NCBI RefSeq assembly: GCF_031179985.1
Contig: NZ_JAPSHJ010000014.1
Coordinates: 1 to 64,000 of the forward strand
Direction of reading: 5' to 3'
Length of the DNA stretch: 64,000 nucleotides
Source of the DNA: Arthrobacter sp.
GTDB taxonomy: Bacteria; Actinomycetota; Actinomycetes; Actinomycetales; Micrococcaceae
This document shows positions 1 through 9,200 of this stretch, piece after piece. Made by a program: the position numbers and the translations under genes. Position 1 is the stretch's first letter. Each line of letters starts with the position of its first letter. Under the pieces are notes generated by a model. The model saw only the letters and a list, made by a program, of their open reading frames with translations. It was not told where the DNA came from and did not search any database.

Positions 1-78
1 GGTTTCCGCAGCAGGGGCCTCCGCCGCCGAGGGTCCCCTGGCCGAGCGCAGCGAGGTTAGGGAGGCGGTGGGGACGAG
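1..78. other. Window edge, no gene assigned
   Basis: This stretch lies just downstream of the minus-strand AccE gene. On the minus strand it stays open to the window edge, but I see no ATG or GTG with a ribosome binding site. The start of a further gene of the carboxylase operon could lie beyond the edge; a Maf-like protein is common there in relatives. I cannot support a call. Confidence 0.3.
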
Positions 79-330
79 TCAGCCGCGGCTGCGTTTCCAG
101 GCCCCTGGCCCTGGTGTGGGCGCCAGCCGAAGTTGCTGACGCCTGACCCAGCCACGGATGGTGGGCTTCGTCGGTTCGGCTTGTTCTGCGCCACCGAGTG
201 AAAGCACGACGGCGGTCAGCGCCGCGAGCTCCTCGGCTGTGGGATCGCCTCTTGTCACGGAGAAGAGCGGCGGCGCCAGAGGTGTCGCTGTTTCTTCGCC
301 TTCGCTCCCGGCAGGAAGTTCAGTGCTCAC
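79..330 (-). CDS. accE: Acyl-CoA carboxylase epsilon subunit
   Basis: Small 83-residue protein of the actinobacterial acyl-CoA carboxylase epsilon family, which stabilises the alpha-beta complex of acetyl-/propionyl-CoA carboxylases. The family core is visible as [20 protein letters not shown] around residues 23-42, followed by a short basic, Trp-containing tail that ends in KRSRG. The start is a GTG whose bases overlap the stop codon of the beta-subunit gene (GTGA), so the two are very likely translationally coupled. The N-terminus is acidic and low in complexity, as is usual for these subunits. The biotin ligase that would activate the partner biotin carrier subunit lies at 3057-4049. Confidence 0.88.
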   Translation of the reverse strand: MSTELPAGSEGEETATPLAPPLFSVTRGDPTAEELAALTAVVLSLGGAEQAEPTKPTIRGWVRRQQLRLAPTPGPGAWKRSRG

Positions 331-1910
331 AGCGGGATGTTTCCGTGCTTCTTGGCCGGAAGGCTGGCACGCTTGTCCCGCAAGGCCCGGAGCCCCTTAA
401 TGATCTGGACCCTCGTTTCGGACGGCACAATGACGGCGTCGACATAGCCGAGCTGCGCGGCCTGGTATGGGTTCAGAAGTTCTTCCTCATACTGCCTGAT
501 AACTTCTGCCCGCTTGGCTTCAACGTCACCGCCGTCGGCCGCCACCGCCGCGAGGTCGCGGCGGTACAAAATGTTGACGGCGCCCTGCGCTCCCATAACG
601 CCGATCTGCGCCGTGGGCCACGCCAGATTGAGGTCAGCCCCCAGTTTTTTCGAACCCATGACGATGTACGCCCCGCCGTAGGCTTTCCTGGTGATAACGG
701 TGACCTTGGGGACAGTGGCTTCAGCATAGGCGTACAGCAGTTTGGCTCCACGGCGGATGATGCCCTGGAACTCCTGGTCCTTGCCCGGCAGGAAGCCGGG
801 GACGTCCACCAAAGTGATGATGGGAATGTTGAAGGCGTCGCAATGGCGGACAAAGCGCGCGGCTTTCTCAGAAGCGGAGATGTCCAGGGTGCCGGCGAAC
901 TGCATGGGCTGATTGGCCACGATGCCTACGGTGTGCCCTTCGACCCGTCCGTAGCCAATCATGACGTTCGGGGCGTAGAGGGCCTGCATCTCCAGGAAGT
1001 GGGCGTCGTCCACGATCTGTTCAACGACCTTGCGCATGTCGTAGGGCTGGTTCGCGGAATCCGGGATCAGCGTATCCAGCGCGAGGTCGTCGTCGTCGAG
1101 CTCGAGCTCCTGCTGGTGCTCAAGCACAGGGGCCTCAGCGAGGTTGTTCGAGGGCAGGAAGTCGAGCAGTTCGCGGACGAACTCGATGGCATCGGCTTCG
1201 TCAGCAGCAAGGTAAGTGGAGGTTCCGGTGGTGGCGTTGTGCTGGCGTGCGCCCCCCAGGGTTTCCATGTCCACGTCCTCACCGGTGACGGTCTTGATGA
1301 CGTCCGGGCCGGTGATGAACATGTGCGAGGTCTTGTCCACCATGACCACATAGTCAGTGAGCGCGGGGGAGTACGCTGCGCCACCGGCCGATGGGCCCAT
1401 AATGAGGGAAATCTGGGGTACAACGCCGGATGCGTGGACGTTGTTGCGGAAGATATCGGCGAACATCGCCAACGAGGCCACGCCCTCCTGGATCCTCGCC
1501 CCGCCGCCATCGAGGATGCCCACCACAGGGCAGCCATTGCGAAGGGCGAACTCCTGGACCTTGACGATCTTTTCACCGTTGACCTGGCTCAGGGACCCGC
1601 CGTAGACGCTGAAGTCCTGGCTGTACACAGCAACCGGCCGCCCGTCCACCGTACCGTAGCCGGAAACGAGCCCGTCTCCAAGCGGCTTCTTCTTTTCCAT
1701 TCCGAAAGCGGTGGAACGGTGCACGGCGAGGGCGTCGAACTCGACGAACGAGCCTTCGTCGAGCAGGAGATCGATGCGTTCCCGGGCGGTATTCTTGCCG
1801 CGCGCATGCTGCTTTTCGATCGCTTCGGGGCCGGAGGGCTGTTCCGCACGCGCCTGGCGATCGCGGAAATCTGCAATCTTTCCCGCTGTCGTGGTCAGAT
1901 CGTGGCTCAT
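327..1910 (-). CDS. Acyl-CoA carboxylase beta (carboxyltransferase) subunit
   Basis: Carboxyltransferase subunit of an acetyl-/propionyl-CoA carboxylase (AccD/PccB family). It transfers carboxyl from carboxybiotin to acyl-CoA, giving malonyl- or methylmalonyl-CoA for fatty-acid and lipid synthesis. Crotonase-fold carboxyltransferase signatures are present: [14 protein letters not shown] with [16 protein letters not shown] in the N half, and [14 protein letters not shown] with [16 protein letters not shown] in the C half. The length of 527 residues is normal. The ORF track starts at 1979, but I use ATG 1910 ([15 protein letters not shown]) because it has GGAGA about 8 nt upstream and matches the family N-terminus. 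The gene overlaps accE by 4 bases and diverges from the SDR gene. Preference for acetyl- versus propionyl-CoA cannot be read from the sequence with certainty. Confidence 0.93.
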   Translation of the reverse strand: MSHDLTTTAGKIADFRDRQARAEQPSGPEAIEKQHARGKNTARERIDLLLDEGSFVEFDALAVHRSTAFGMEKKKPLGDGLVSGYGTVDGRPVAVYSQDFSVYGGSLSQVNGEKIVKVQEFALRNGCPVVGILDGGGARIQEGVASLAMFADIFRNNVHASGVVPQISLIMGPSAGGAAYSPALTDYVVMVDKTSHMFITGPDVIKTVTGEDVDMETLGGARQHNATTGTSTYLAADEADAIEFVRELLDFLPSNNLAEAPVLEHQQELELDDDDLALDTLIPDSANQPYDMRKVVEQIVDDAHFLEMQALYAPNVMIGYGRVEGHTVGIVANQPMQFAGTLDISASEKAARFVRHCDAFNIPIITLVDVPGFLPGKDQEFQGIIRRGAKLLYAYAEATVPKVTVITRKAYGGAYIVMGSKKLGADLNLAWPTAQIGVMGAQGAVNILYRRDLAAVAADGGDVEAKRAEVIRQYEEELLNPYQAAQLGYVDAVIVPSETRVQIIKGLRALRDKRASLPAKKHGNIPL

Positions 1911-2075
1911 CAAGTGTCTCCGGCTCTGTAGCTGATTAGTCGCTGGCTCCCGGGTGCGGAACTTAAGTAGCATCCACACAAAATCCGGGCCCCGCTGGCT
2001 AGTCTAGTAACGTTTTGGACCCGCATGGCTGTAGAAAACCTACAAGGTTCACTGCTCGGGTCGGCTTGGTCGAAC

Positions 2076-2095
2076 ATGTTACTCACCAGTAACAT
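2076..2095. promoter_or_regulatory. Perfect 8+4+8 palindrome, TetR-type operator candidate
   Basis: ATGTTACTCACCAGTAACAT is a perfect inverted repeat with a 4-nt centre, in the 205-bp divergent region between accD and the SDR gene. It sits directly upstream of the SDR's presumed -10 hexamer, at the -35 position, where a bound repressor would block transcription. Size and symmetry fit TetR-family operators. The regulator is not in the window. Confidence 0.6.
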
Positions 2096-2103
2096 ACTTC
2101 GGC

Positions 2104-2109
2104 TAGAGT
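2104..2109 (+). promoter_or_regulatory. -10 hexamer TAGAGT, probable leaderless start of the SDR gene
   Basis: TAGAGT ends 6 nt before ATG 2116, and no Shine-Dalgarno sequence precedes that ATG. Transcription would therefore begin at or next to the start codon. The same CTAGAGTGTT string precedes the DUF3072 gene at 54570. Confidence 0.5.
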
Positions 2110-2115
2110 GTTCTC

Positions 2116-3006
2116 ATGACTTCAAGCAACGTTGCTTCGGGCGCCGCAGCAGAGCCGTACAAGGCCGCCGGTTCCCTTTCCGGCCGAACCATCCTGATGT
2201 CCGGTGGAAGCCGCGGGATCGGTTTGGCCATTGCCCTGCGCGCCGCCAGAGACGGTGCCAACATCGCGCTGATGGCCAAGACAGGGACGCCCCATGCAAA
2301 GCTGGAAGGCACTGTTTTCAGTGCCGCGGATCAGCTGGTGGAAGCCGGTGGCCAAGCGTTGCCCATCGTTGGGGACGTCAGGAACGACGACGACGTCGCG
2401 GGCGCCGTTGATGCCGCCGTCGAGCGGTTCGGCGGGATCGACGCAGTGATCAACAATGCCTCGGCCATTGACCTCTCAAGCACCGACGCCATTGATATGA
2501 AGCGCTACGACCTGATGCAGGACATCAATGTCAGGGGCACGTTCCTGCTGTCCAAGCTGGCCCTTCCGGCGTTGCGCCGCTCCGATAACGGCCACATCCT
2601 GACGCTGTCTCCGCCCTTGAACCTTGATCCGAAATGGGCCGGCATGCACTTGGCGTACACCATGGCCAAGTATGGGATGAGCCTCACCACACTTGGTCTC
2701 GCAGAAGAACTCAAAGCAGACGGTATCAGCGTCAATTCACTGTGGCCGCGGACCCTCATTGATACCGCTGCCATCCGGAACATGCCCGGTGGCAGCCAGT
2801 TGGTCCAGGCGGCCCGTGGTCCCGGAATCGTCGCCGATGCTGCCCATGCGGTGCTGACCGGAAGCAATTCAGTGTCTGGTTCCGCTTCCCGGAGCGGAAA
2901 TTTCTACACAGACGAGGAAGTCCTGATTGCCGCCGGAGTCACGGACTTTTCCCCTTACAGCCTTGGTGCGCCTGAGAACCGGCTTGTTCCTGACATTTTC
3001 CTTTGA
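2116..3006 (+). CDS. HSDL2-like short-chain dehydrogenase/reductase
   Basis: NAD(P)-dependent SDR of 296 residues, close in layout to hydroxysteroid dehydrogenase-like protein 2 (HSDL2). The Rossmann glycine motif reads SGGSRGIGLAIA near residue 30, with the NNAS motif about 85 residues later. Active-site elements are the Ser in LSPPLNL and YTMAK (YxxxK). The stretch GANIALMAKTGTPHAKLEGT and the C-terminus ending VPDIFL match the HSDL2 layout. HSDL2 proteins are linked to lipid metabolism, but the substrate is not established. The position opposite an acyl-CoA carboxylase supports a lipid role. A perfect palindrome and a leaderless-type promoter lie just upstream. Confidence 0.85.
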   Translation: MTSSNVASGAAAEPYKAAGSLSGRTILMSGGSRGIGLAIALRAARDGANIALMAKTGTPHAKLEGTVFSAADQLVEAGGQALPIVGDVRNDDDVAGAVDAAVERFGGIDAVINNASAIDLSSTDAIDMKRYDLMQDINVRGTFLLSKLALPALRRSDNGHILTLSPPLNLDPKWAGMHLAYTMAKYGMSLTTLGLAEELKADGISVNSLWPRTLIDTAAIRNMPGGSQLVQAARGPGIVADAAHAVLTGSNSVSGSASRSGNFYTDEEVLIAAGVTDFSPYSLGAPENRLVPDIFL

Positions 3007-3044
3007 GCCTGGCGCGCGGAGGCGCCGCCGCGGTGGCAACTCGA

Positions 3045-3050
3045 TAGGAT
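3045..3050 (+). promoter_or_regulatory. -10 hexamer TAGGAT before birA
   Basis: TAGGAT ends 6 nt before ATG 3057, with no ribosome binding site between them. The spacing is the same as at the SDR gene, which suggests a leaderless birA transcript. Confidence 0.45.
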
Positions 3051-3056
3051 TCAGCT

Positions 3057-4049
3057 ATGGAAGCCCCCCAGTCGGATAACAGCCAGGAACCCGTTGACTT
3101 TCCAGAGCACGCCGCACGGGAAGCCGAGCGCAAAGGCCTGGACCGGACAGCGCTGGTAAATGAGGATTTCCTGGCCGCCACTGGAATTCCGCGGATCACG
3201 GTGGTGGATTCCACCGGCTCTACGAATGCCGATCTGCTGGAAGCAGTCAGTGCTGACCCGCGGTCCTGGCCAGACCTTTCTGTATTGACGACCGAGCACC
3301 AGACCGCCGCCCGGGGACGGCTTGGCCGCAGCTGGGAAGCCCCGCCGCTGAGCTCAGTGTTGGTCTCAGTGGTCCTCCGGCCTGTGAACGCGGAGGGCCG
3401 TCCGCTGCCCACCCAGAGCTACTCCTGGTTCTCGCTCCTCGGGGCCCTGGCCCTGCGCGAGGCGCTCCTGGAGACGGCCGGCATCCCTGCCGAACTTAAG
3501 TGGCCCAACGACGTCATAGTCCGCGGACGAAAGATCGCCGGGATTTTGGCCCAGCTGGGCCCGATGGGGGATGCGGGCGTGCCTCCTGTTGTTCTGGGAA
3601 CCGGACTCAACGTCACGTTGACCCAGGAGGAGCTTCCCGTTCCCACCGCTACGTCTGTCTTGCTCGAAGAGGCCCAAACCGTAGACCGCACGGTTCTGCT
3701 GAAAGGCTACCTTTCCCGGTTCGCCACCTTGTACCGCAGCTTCTGCAACGCCGACGGCGACCCCGCTGCAGGGATGGCGGGTGGGCCTTCCCTGCACAAG
3801 CGGGTGCAGGGCGTTCTGGTGACGTTAGGAAAGCAGGTGCGCGCTCAACTGCCCGGGGATCACGAGATTATCGGCCATGCCACACGGCTTGACGAGTATG
3901 GATCCCTTCTTGTGGTTGACGCTGCTTCACATGAGCATGTGGTGACCGCCGGCGACGTCGTTCACCTCCGTCCCTGGACTCCGCCAGGGCAAGACGGTTC
4001 GAAAGAGTCAAGCGGTTCGCGGGGCCCGACCGAGAGCGGTTATGCGTAG
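3057..4049 (+). CDS. birA: Biotin--[acetyl-CoA-carboxylase] ligase
   Basis: Makes biotinyl-AMP and transfers biotin to the carrier subunit of acyl-CoA carboxylases. The BPL/LplA catalytic domain starts around residue 40: DSTGSTNADLLE, then the biotin-binding loop ARGRLGRSWEAP and the conserved KWPNDVIVRGRKIAGIL. A small C-terminal SH3-like domain follows (residues about 255-310). There is no N-terminal HTH, so this is a group I enzyme and not a BirA-type repressor, as usual in Actinobacteria. The C-terminal 20 residues are low in complexity. It overlaps the next gene by 8 bases and lies close to the carboxylase subunits it would serve. Confidence 0.92.
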   Translation: MEAPQSDNSQEPVDFPEHAAREAERKGLDRTALVNEDFLAATGIPRITVVDSTGSTNADLLEAVSADPRSWPDLSVLTTEHQTAARGRLGRSWEAPPLSSVLVSVVLRPVNAEGRPLPTQSYSWFSLLGALALREALLETAGIPAELKWPNDVIVRGRKIAGILAQLGPMGDAGVPPVVLGTGLNVTLTQEELPVPTATSVLLEEAQTVDRTVLLKGYLSRFATLYRSFCNADGDPAAGMAGGPSLHKRVQGVLVTLGKQVRAQLPGDHEIIGHATRLDEYGSLLVVDAASHEHVVTAGDVVHLRPWTPPGQDGSKESSGSRGPTESGYA

Positions 4050-4680
4050 ACAGCTGTTGCCGGGTGAACAGGTGATAGTGGTCACGCGGCCTCAGCCCAG
4101 GACTTTGATTATCCCGGCCGCACTCTTCATCGCAGTCCCTGCAGTGGGTGCCTTCGCAATGGCATGGATCGTCAAAGGGGAACCTGCGAGGATGTTTCCA
4201 GTCGTCACGTCCGCTTGGACGTTTTGGCTGGTGGCTGCGTGCATCTTGCTTGTCGCCTGGGTTCTCTGCGGGTACTGCCTTCCGCGCACTCTGCGGTGGC
4301 AGTCAACGCGCTACACACTGACCAGTCAGCGCATAGTTGCCAAGTATGGAATGTTGCGGCGGAGGGAATGGCAGGTGTCCCTTGCCGCTATTCGGCAGGT
4401 CTGGGTGGTTCAGTCGGTACTTCAACGCATATTGCGTTCAGGGAATATATCCTTGGATACCGGGCATCATGATCCAGCGGTGCTGGAGGACGTTCCGGAG
4501 GCGGGGAAGTTCCGTGATTTTGTCCTTGAGGCCATTGACGAACTGCCGCCGGCGTCGGTCCTGGTAGAAGAGGACAGGCCCGGAGACGGGCTCGAGGACG
4601 TGGACAGACGCTGGGAGGGCCGTGAACGACACCGGCCCTGGAGACCGAGAGAAGGTGGAAGAGATGAACGCTGGCAGTGA
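4042..4680 (+). CDS. PH domain-containing membrane protein
   Basis: 212-residue protein with two hydrophobic segments (about residues 22-43 and 55-78) followed by a bacterial PH-like (bPH2/YdbS type) domain. The domain carries the usual YTLTSQRIVAKYGMLRRRE and PLAAIRQV-like strands, here LAAIRQVWVVQSVLQRI. The C-terminal tail is Arg-rich and charged (DRRWEGRERHRPWRPREGG). It overlaps birA by 8 bases and the cyclase gene by 17, so the three genes are one transcription unit. The function of this subfamily is unknown. A membrane-anchored adaptor is likely, and a link to the cyclase encoded next to it is inference. Confidence 0.8.
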   Translation: MRRQLLPGEQVIVVTRPQPRTLIIPAALFIAVPAVGAFAMAWIVKGEPARMFPVVTSAWTFWLVAACILLVAWVLCGYCLPRTLRWQSTRYTLTSQRIVAKYGMLRRREWQVSLAAIRQVWVVQSVLQRILRSGNISLDTGHHDPAVLEDVPEAGKFRDFVLEAIDELPPASVLVEEDRPGDGLEDVDRRWEGRERHRPWRPREGGRDERWQ

Positions 4681-5983
4681 GCACACTGAAGCTGTGCCAT
4701 TGGCATCTGCGCAGACTCAGCCACCCGGAGAGATTCCTGAATCGGCAGAATCACAGGAACGCGGAGAAGCGCGGGAACCGGAGGAATCCATTGAACCGGT
4801 GGTGGAGGCTGCCACCATTGAAGACGCGGTCCTTGAAACGGCCCCTGACTCGCCGTTCGCCAAGCCTGCTCCTGAGCGGGGTCCTCAAATGGGCGTGGAA
4901 CCTCTCCGCGCCCCGCAGGATCCCCCAGCCACAGGCACTTTCTCGGCCGAGCGCCTGGCGGCAAAGGCCTTGGAGGCCCGGCTGCTGGGCGGCGAGCGAA
5001 AGCTACGGCGGCGCGAAGTTGCAGCAGGTGCAGGGCTCTCCTTGCTGTCGGCACGCAAGCTCTGGAGGGCGCTGGGCTTTCCGAATCTCGGCGACGAGGA
5101 CGTCGCCTTTACTGAACGGGACCAGGCTGCCCTCTCCACCGTTGTTGATCTTGTCCGCACCGGAAAGCTGACGGAAGAGGCGGCTATTTCGGTGACGAGG
5201 TCCATCGGTCAGATGACAGACCGCATGGTGGTCTGGCAGATCGAAGCCCTCGTGGAAGACATGGTCCATCAGCAGGGAGTGCCGGACGCCGTCGCTCGCA
5301 AACGCCTGGTCAATGAACTTCCCGCCCTGGTGGACGCCCTCGAGGAAATGCTGGTGTACTCGTGGCGCCGCCAGCTCAACGCCGGCGTTCAAAGGTTGGC
5401 CGTCCGTGCCGAAGCCGGCCTGCAGGCCAGCGAAGAAGGCCGCGAAGGGGATGAAGACGACGCGCCATTGCCCTTGGCCCGTGCCGTCGGCTTTGCCGAC
5501 TTGGTCTCCTATACGAGCCTCTCCCGCCGGATGAACGAAAAAACTCTCGCCCAGCTTGTGCAGCGTTTTGAGAACAAGTGCGCTGAAATCATTTCCGTCG
5601 GTGGTGGCAGGCTCGTGAAGACCGTGGGCGACGAAGTCCTGTACATCGCCGAGACCCCGGCCGCGGGCGCAGAAATCTCCCTGGCGCTTGCGGAAGCTTT
5701 CACCCAGGATGAGATTCTGCCGGAAGCCAGGGTGTCCCTGGTCTGGGGCCGGATACTGTCCCGCTTGGGCGACATTTACGGACCGACTGTGAATCTGGCG
5801 GCACGCCTTACCGCACTGGCGGACCCCGGTACTGTGCTGGTGGATTCCGTGACGGCTGCTGCTTTGGACAGCGACGAACGGTTCGTGCTGGTCCCGCAGC
5901 CTGCGGAGACCGTACGTGGTTTCGGCGAAATCCTTCCGGTACTGCTTTCGAGGGGAAGCGGCCGCGGCCTGGTCCTGGACTAG
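4664..5983 (+). CDS. Class III adenylate cyclase with N-terminal regulatory domain
   Basis: Adenylate cyclase producing cAMP. After about 90 low-complexity Glu/Pro-rich residues comes a helical regulatory domain, here about 95-260, of the type that autoinhibits mycobacterial Rv1264. The catalytic domain begins at VGFADLVSYTSL; its first metal Asp lies in FADLV and the second in KTVGDEVLYI. The Lys in that motif and the Thr in YGPTVNLAARL fit the purine-recognition pair of class IIIb adenylate cyclases, and N and R of VNLAAR are the transition-state residues. ATG 4664 is preferred to the upstream GTG 4622 because GAGAAGG lies about 8 nt before it. The protein appears soluble, with no membrane segment. 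Confidence 0.85.
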   Translation: MNAGSEHTEAVPLASAQTQPPGEIPESAESQERGEAREPEESIEPVVEAATIEDAVLETAPDSPFAKPAPERGPQMGVEPLRAPQDPPATGTFSAERLAAKALEARLLGGERKLRRREVAAGAGLSLLSARKLWRALGFPNLGDEDVAFTERDQAALSTVVDLVRTGKLTEEAAISVTRSIGQMTDRMVVWQIEALVEDMVHQQGVPDAVARKRLVNELPALVDALEEMLVYSWRRQLNAGVQRLAVRAEAGLQASEEGREGDEDDAPLPLARAVGFADLVSYTSLSRRMNEKTLAQLVQRFENKCAEIISVGGGRLVKTVGDEVLYIAETPAAGAEISLALAEAFTQDEILPEARVSLVWGRILSRLGDIYGPTVNLAARLTALADPGTVLVDSVTAAALDSDERFVLVPQPAETVRGFGEILPVLLSRGSGRGLVLD

Positions 5984-6077
5984 GTCTGGTCCTGGGCAAC
6001 GCCGGTCCCTGCCCGGGCTGTCCTATTCATACAATTGATGGTCTTATAGGATGGTCGGATCCGTGCCGTTGTGCTGA

Positions 6078-6130
6078 CCGAAGCGATGTCTGTCAGGCGC
6101 AGGGGAAGTACTCCCCATCGCCGGCTTTGG
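6078..6130 (+). promoter_or_regulatory. Candidate structured leader of the giant surface protein gene
   Basis: The 271-bp gap 5984-6254 has no gene. It holds nested inverted repeats: CCGAAGC (6078) pairs with GCTTTGG (6124) allowing one G-U, GATG with CATC inside, and GGGGA with TCCCC around a 5-nt loop. A separate TCCTAT/ATAGGA pair flanks 6021-6051. From about 6180 the strand becomes T/G-rich. I cannot assign a riboswitch class. Confidence 0.35.
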
Positions 6131-6254
6131 AATGCTTGGGTAGGCTATGGCGGGTAACGGAGAGCCCTGTATCGGGTCCGTCTTGTCTTTTATGGTCTTT
6201 GGTTGATCTTGTGCTGCTTTTGGTGGCTTCTTATTGCGGGGGAATTGTAGAGCT

Positions 6255-9200
6255 GTGACACATCTGTTCGGCAGGTCTGGGTCTCGTCGGCGCCGCAGTG
6301 GGTTTTTTACCGGCACTGTTTTTGCGGTGGCTGGTGCTGCGTTGGTGGTAGGTGCTGTGGTTTACCCGGGATTTAAAACCACTGAGGTGGAGTTGAACGA
6401 CGGCGGCGTATGGGTCGTCAGCAAGTCCCGGAATGCTGTGGGGCGGCTGAATTATCCGTCGCGGGTCCTGGACGGGGCAGTGACGCCGGCAAGCACCACC
6501 TTTGACGTTTTGCAGAGCGCCGGGGATGTCTTTGTCGATGACCCCACGGGTTCCACCCTGAACCAGGTGTCGGCTGCCAACATGCGTCTGGGTGGGGACA
6601 AGCAGCTCCCTGGGTCGGCTGACGTCAGTTTTGGCCGCGGTGTTCTTTCAGTGACTGATCCTGGCAAGGGGACGGTGTGGGCGTTGTCGCCGTCCACAGT
6701 CAACGGTTTTGATGAGGAGTCCAGCGAGCCGGTGGTGGTGGGCTCGCAGGGTTTGGTGTCGGCGGTGGGGGCTGATGACCGGATTTACAGTGCTGATCCG
6801 AAGACTGGCAGGGTTTCGGTGACGTCGGTGGATGCTGAGGGGGTGTCCACGGGGGTTGAGGAGAGCACGTGGGAGGCTCTGAAGGGCGCAGGGGATCTGC
6901 AGTTGGCTGTGGTGGGGGATCAGCCGGTGGTGTTGGATGCTGCACGGGGGAAGCTGTTTTTGCCGGGTGGGCGTGAGTTGGCGTTGGCGGATGCGAAGGA
7001 CGCGAAGCTGCAGCAGAGTGGTCCTGCTGCTGATGCTGTGGCGGTGGCCACTCCGAAGGCGTTGTTGTTGCAGCCGCTGGGCGGTTCGACGGCGAAGACG
7101 GTGACCTTCAATGGTGAGGGTGTGCCGGCTGCTCCTGTGCAGTTGGGTGGTTGTGTGCATGCTGCGTGGTCGGGGGCGAATAAGTATGTTCGTGAGTGCG
7201 CCAATGATGCTGATGACCGCAATATCGATGTTCCCAAGGCCAGTGCGTCGCCGGAGTATGTGTTCCGGGTGAACCGGGATCTGGTGGTTCTTAATGATGT
7301 GAATTCGGGCAATGTGTGGCTGGTGAACCAGAACATGCAGCTGGTGAACAACTGGGACGACGTCGTCCCACCCAAGAATGAATCCGATGAGCAGGACAAG
7401 GACTCAGCGGACAACAACACCATCAACATCCTGCCTGACCGGACCAAGCCGAACCGCCCGCCGGAAACCAAACCGGACGCGTTCGGCGTCAGGCCGGGAC
7501 GCACCACCATCCTGCCAGTGCTGGACAATGATTCAGACCCGGACGGCGACGTCCTCACCGCCGCTGTTGGAGCGTCCGGCCCTAAGACAGGGAACCTGGA
7601 GAGTATTTACGGCGGAACAGCATTCCAGGTCAGTGTTCCGGCCGATGCCAAACCGGGCGTGGAAGCCTTTGACTACAACGCTTCGGACGGGCGGGGACTC
7701 TCCGCGGGTGGAAGCATCACGCTTAACGTTGTGGGTCCGGACGAGAACCGTCCCCCGGTCTTCAAGCGCGGCGAACCTACCACCATGCTGGTGGAACAGG
7801 GGAAAACGGTCAGCCAGAACATCCTGACGGACTGGATGGATCCCGACGGTGATGACCTCGTACTCATGGATGCGAAGGCGGACAACGACCAGGACCAGGT
7901 CAAGGTGCGGCGGGACGGACTCCTGACCTACCAGGACTCAGGAGCTGCCGCAGGCAAGAAAAACGTTACGGTGACCATCTGGGACGGCCGTGCCACAGTT
8001 ACCGGCAAGGTTGTGATCAACGTCCAGCCTCCTGGCGCCCTGGCCCCGGTGGTGAACGCTGACCATGTCACCGCCGTCGTCGGCCAGGACCTGGTGATCG
8101 CGCCGCTGAAGAACGACGTCGACCCCAACGGCGGCGCCCTGAGGCTCGCCCAGGTGGAGGCTTCCGGTCCTGCCGAGCTTGGACCCGTCACTGACGGTGG
8201 CACATTTACTTTCCGCAGCGGGACGCCAGGGCCGGTTTACCTGACGTATATAGCCAGCAACGGTCCCCAAAGCAGCCAGGGCCTGATCCGTGTCGATGTT
8301 GAATCGGGGAAGGACACCGGTAATCCTGTGGCTGTCCACGACGTCGCCCTCATGCCCGTGGGCGGCAGCGTGCTGCTGGACCCGCTCGCGAACGACTCCG
8401 ATCCTTCCGGGGGAGTGCTGGTGCTGCAGTCGGTATCCATGCCCGAAAACTCCACAGCCTCAGTGAGCGTCATCGACCACAGCGTCCTGCGCATCACCGA
8501 CCTTGTGGGCACCAAGGATCCCTTTATTTTCAGTTACACCATGTCCAACGGAAAAAAGTCTGCCACGGGCAGCGTCTCCGTTGTTCCTGTCCCTGCGCCC
8601 GCCGTCGTTGAAGCACCGCAGCCCAAGCCGGACGAAGTGAACGTACGCGTCAACGACGTCGTGACCATCCCCGTACTGGATAACGACACCCACCCGCAGG
8701 GCGAAAAGCTCACAGTTGATCCTGTGTTGCCGCAAGAGGTTCCCGCGGAGGACGGGAAGAGCTTCGTGTCGGAGAATTCCCTTCGGTTCATTGCCGGGAG
8801 CCAGCCAAAGACCGTCCGCGCCATCTACAACGCCGTCGACCCCCAGGGCCAGAAGAGTGCCGCAGCGGTCACCATCCACATCCTGCCCCTTGAAGGGGCA
8901 GAGAACTCACGTCCGCAGCCGCGGAACCTGACGGCGAGGGTGGTTGCTGCCGGTTCAGTTCGGATTCCGGTGCCCCTGGACGGGATAGACCCCGACGGCG
9001 ATTCCGTACAACTTACGGGCATCGACAGTTCGCCCAACATGGGCACGGCCACGGTCGGCAGCAACTTCATCGACTTTACGGCGGCGGGAGACGGCGCGGG
9101 GACCGACACCTTCCGCTACAAAGTGGTGGACCGCCAGGGTGCCGTGAACACCGGCACCGTGACCATCGGTATTGCTCCGCGAGGGGACACCAACCAGAAA

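Noticed and set aside
198-1931. 577-residue plus-strand ORF antisense to the carboxylase beta subunit
   Set aside because: It is the shadow of the accD gene in another frame: no recognisable domain, while the minus-strand frame carries full carboxyltransferase motifs.
6648-7160. Minus-strand ORFs of His/Arg/Pro-rich sequence opposite the start of the giant gene
   Set aside because: They arise from the G/T-rich composition of the plus strand there and have no start signals or family features.
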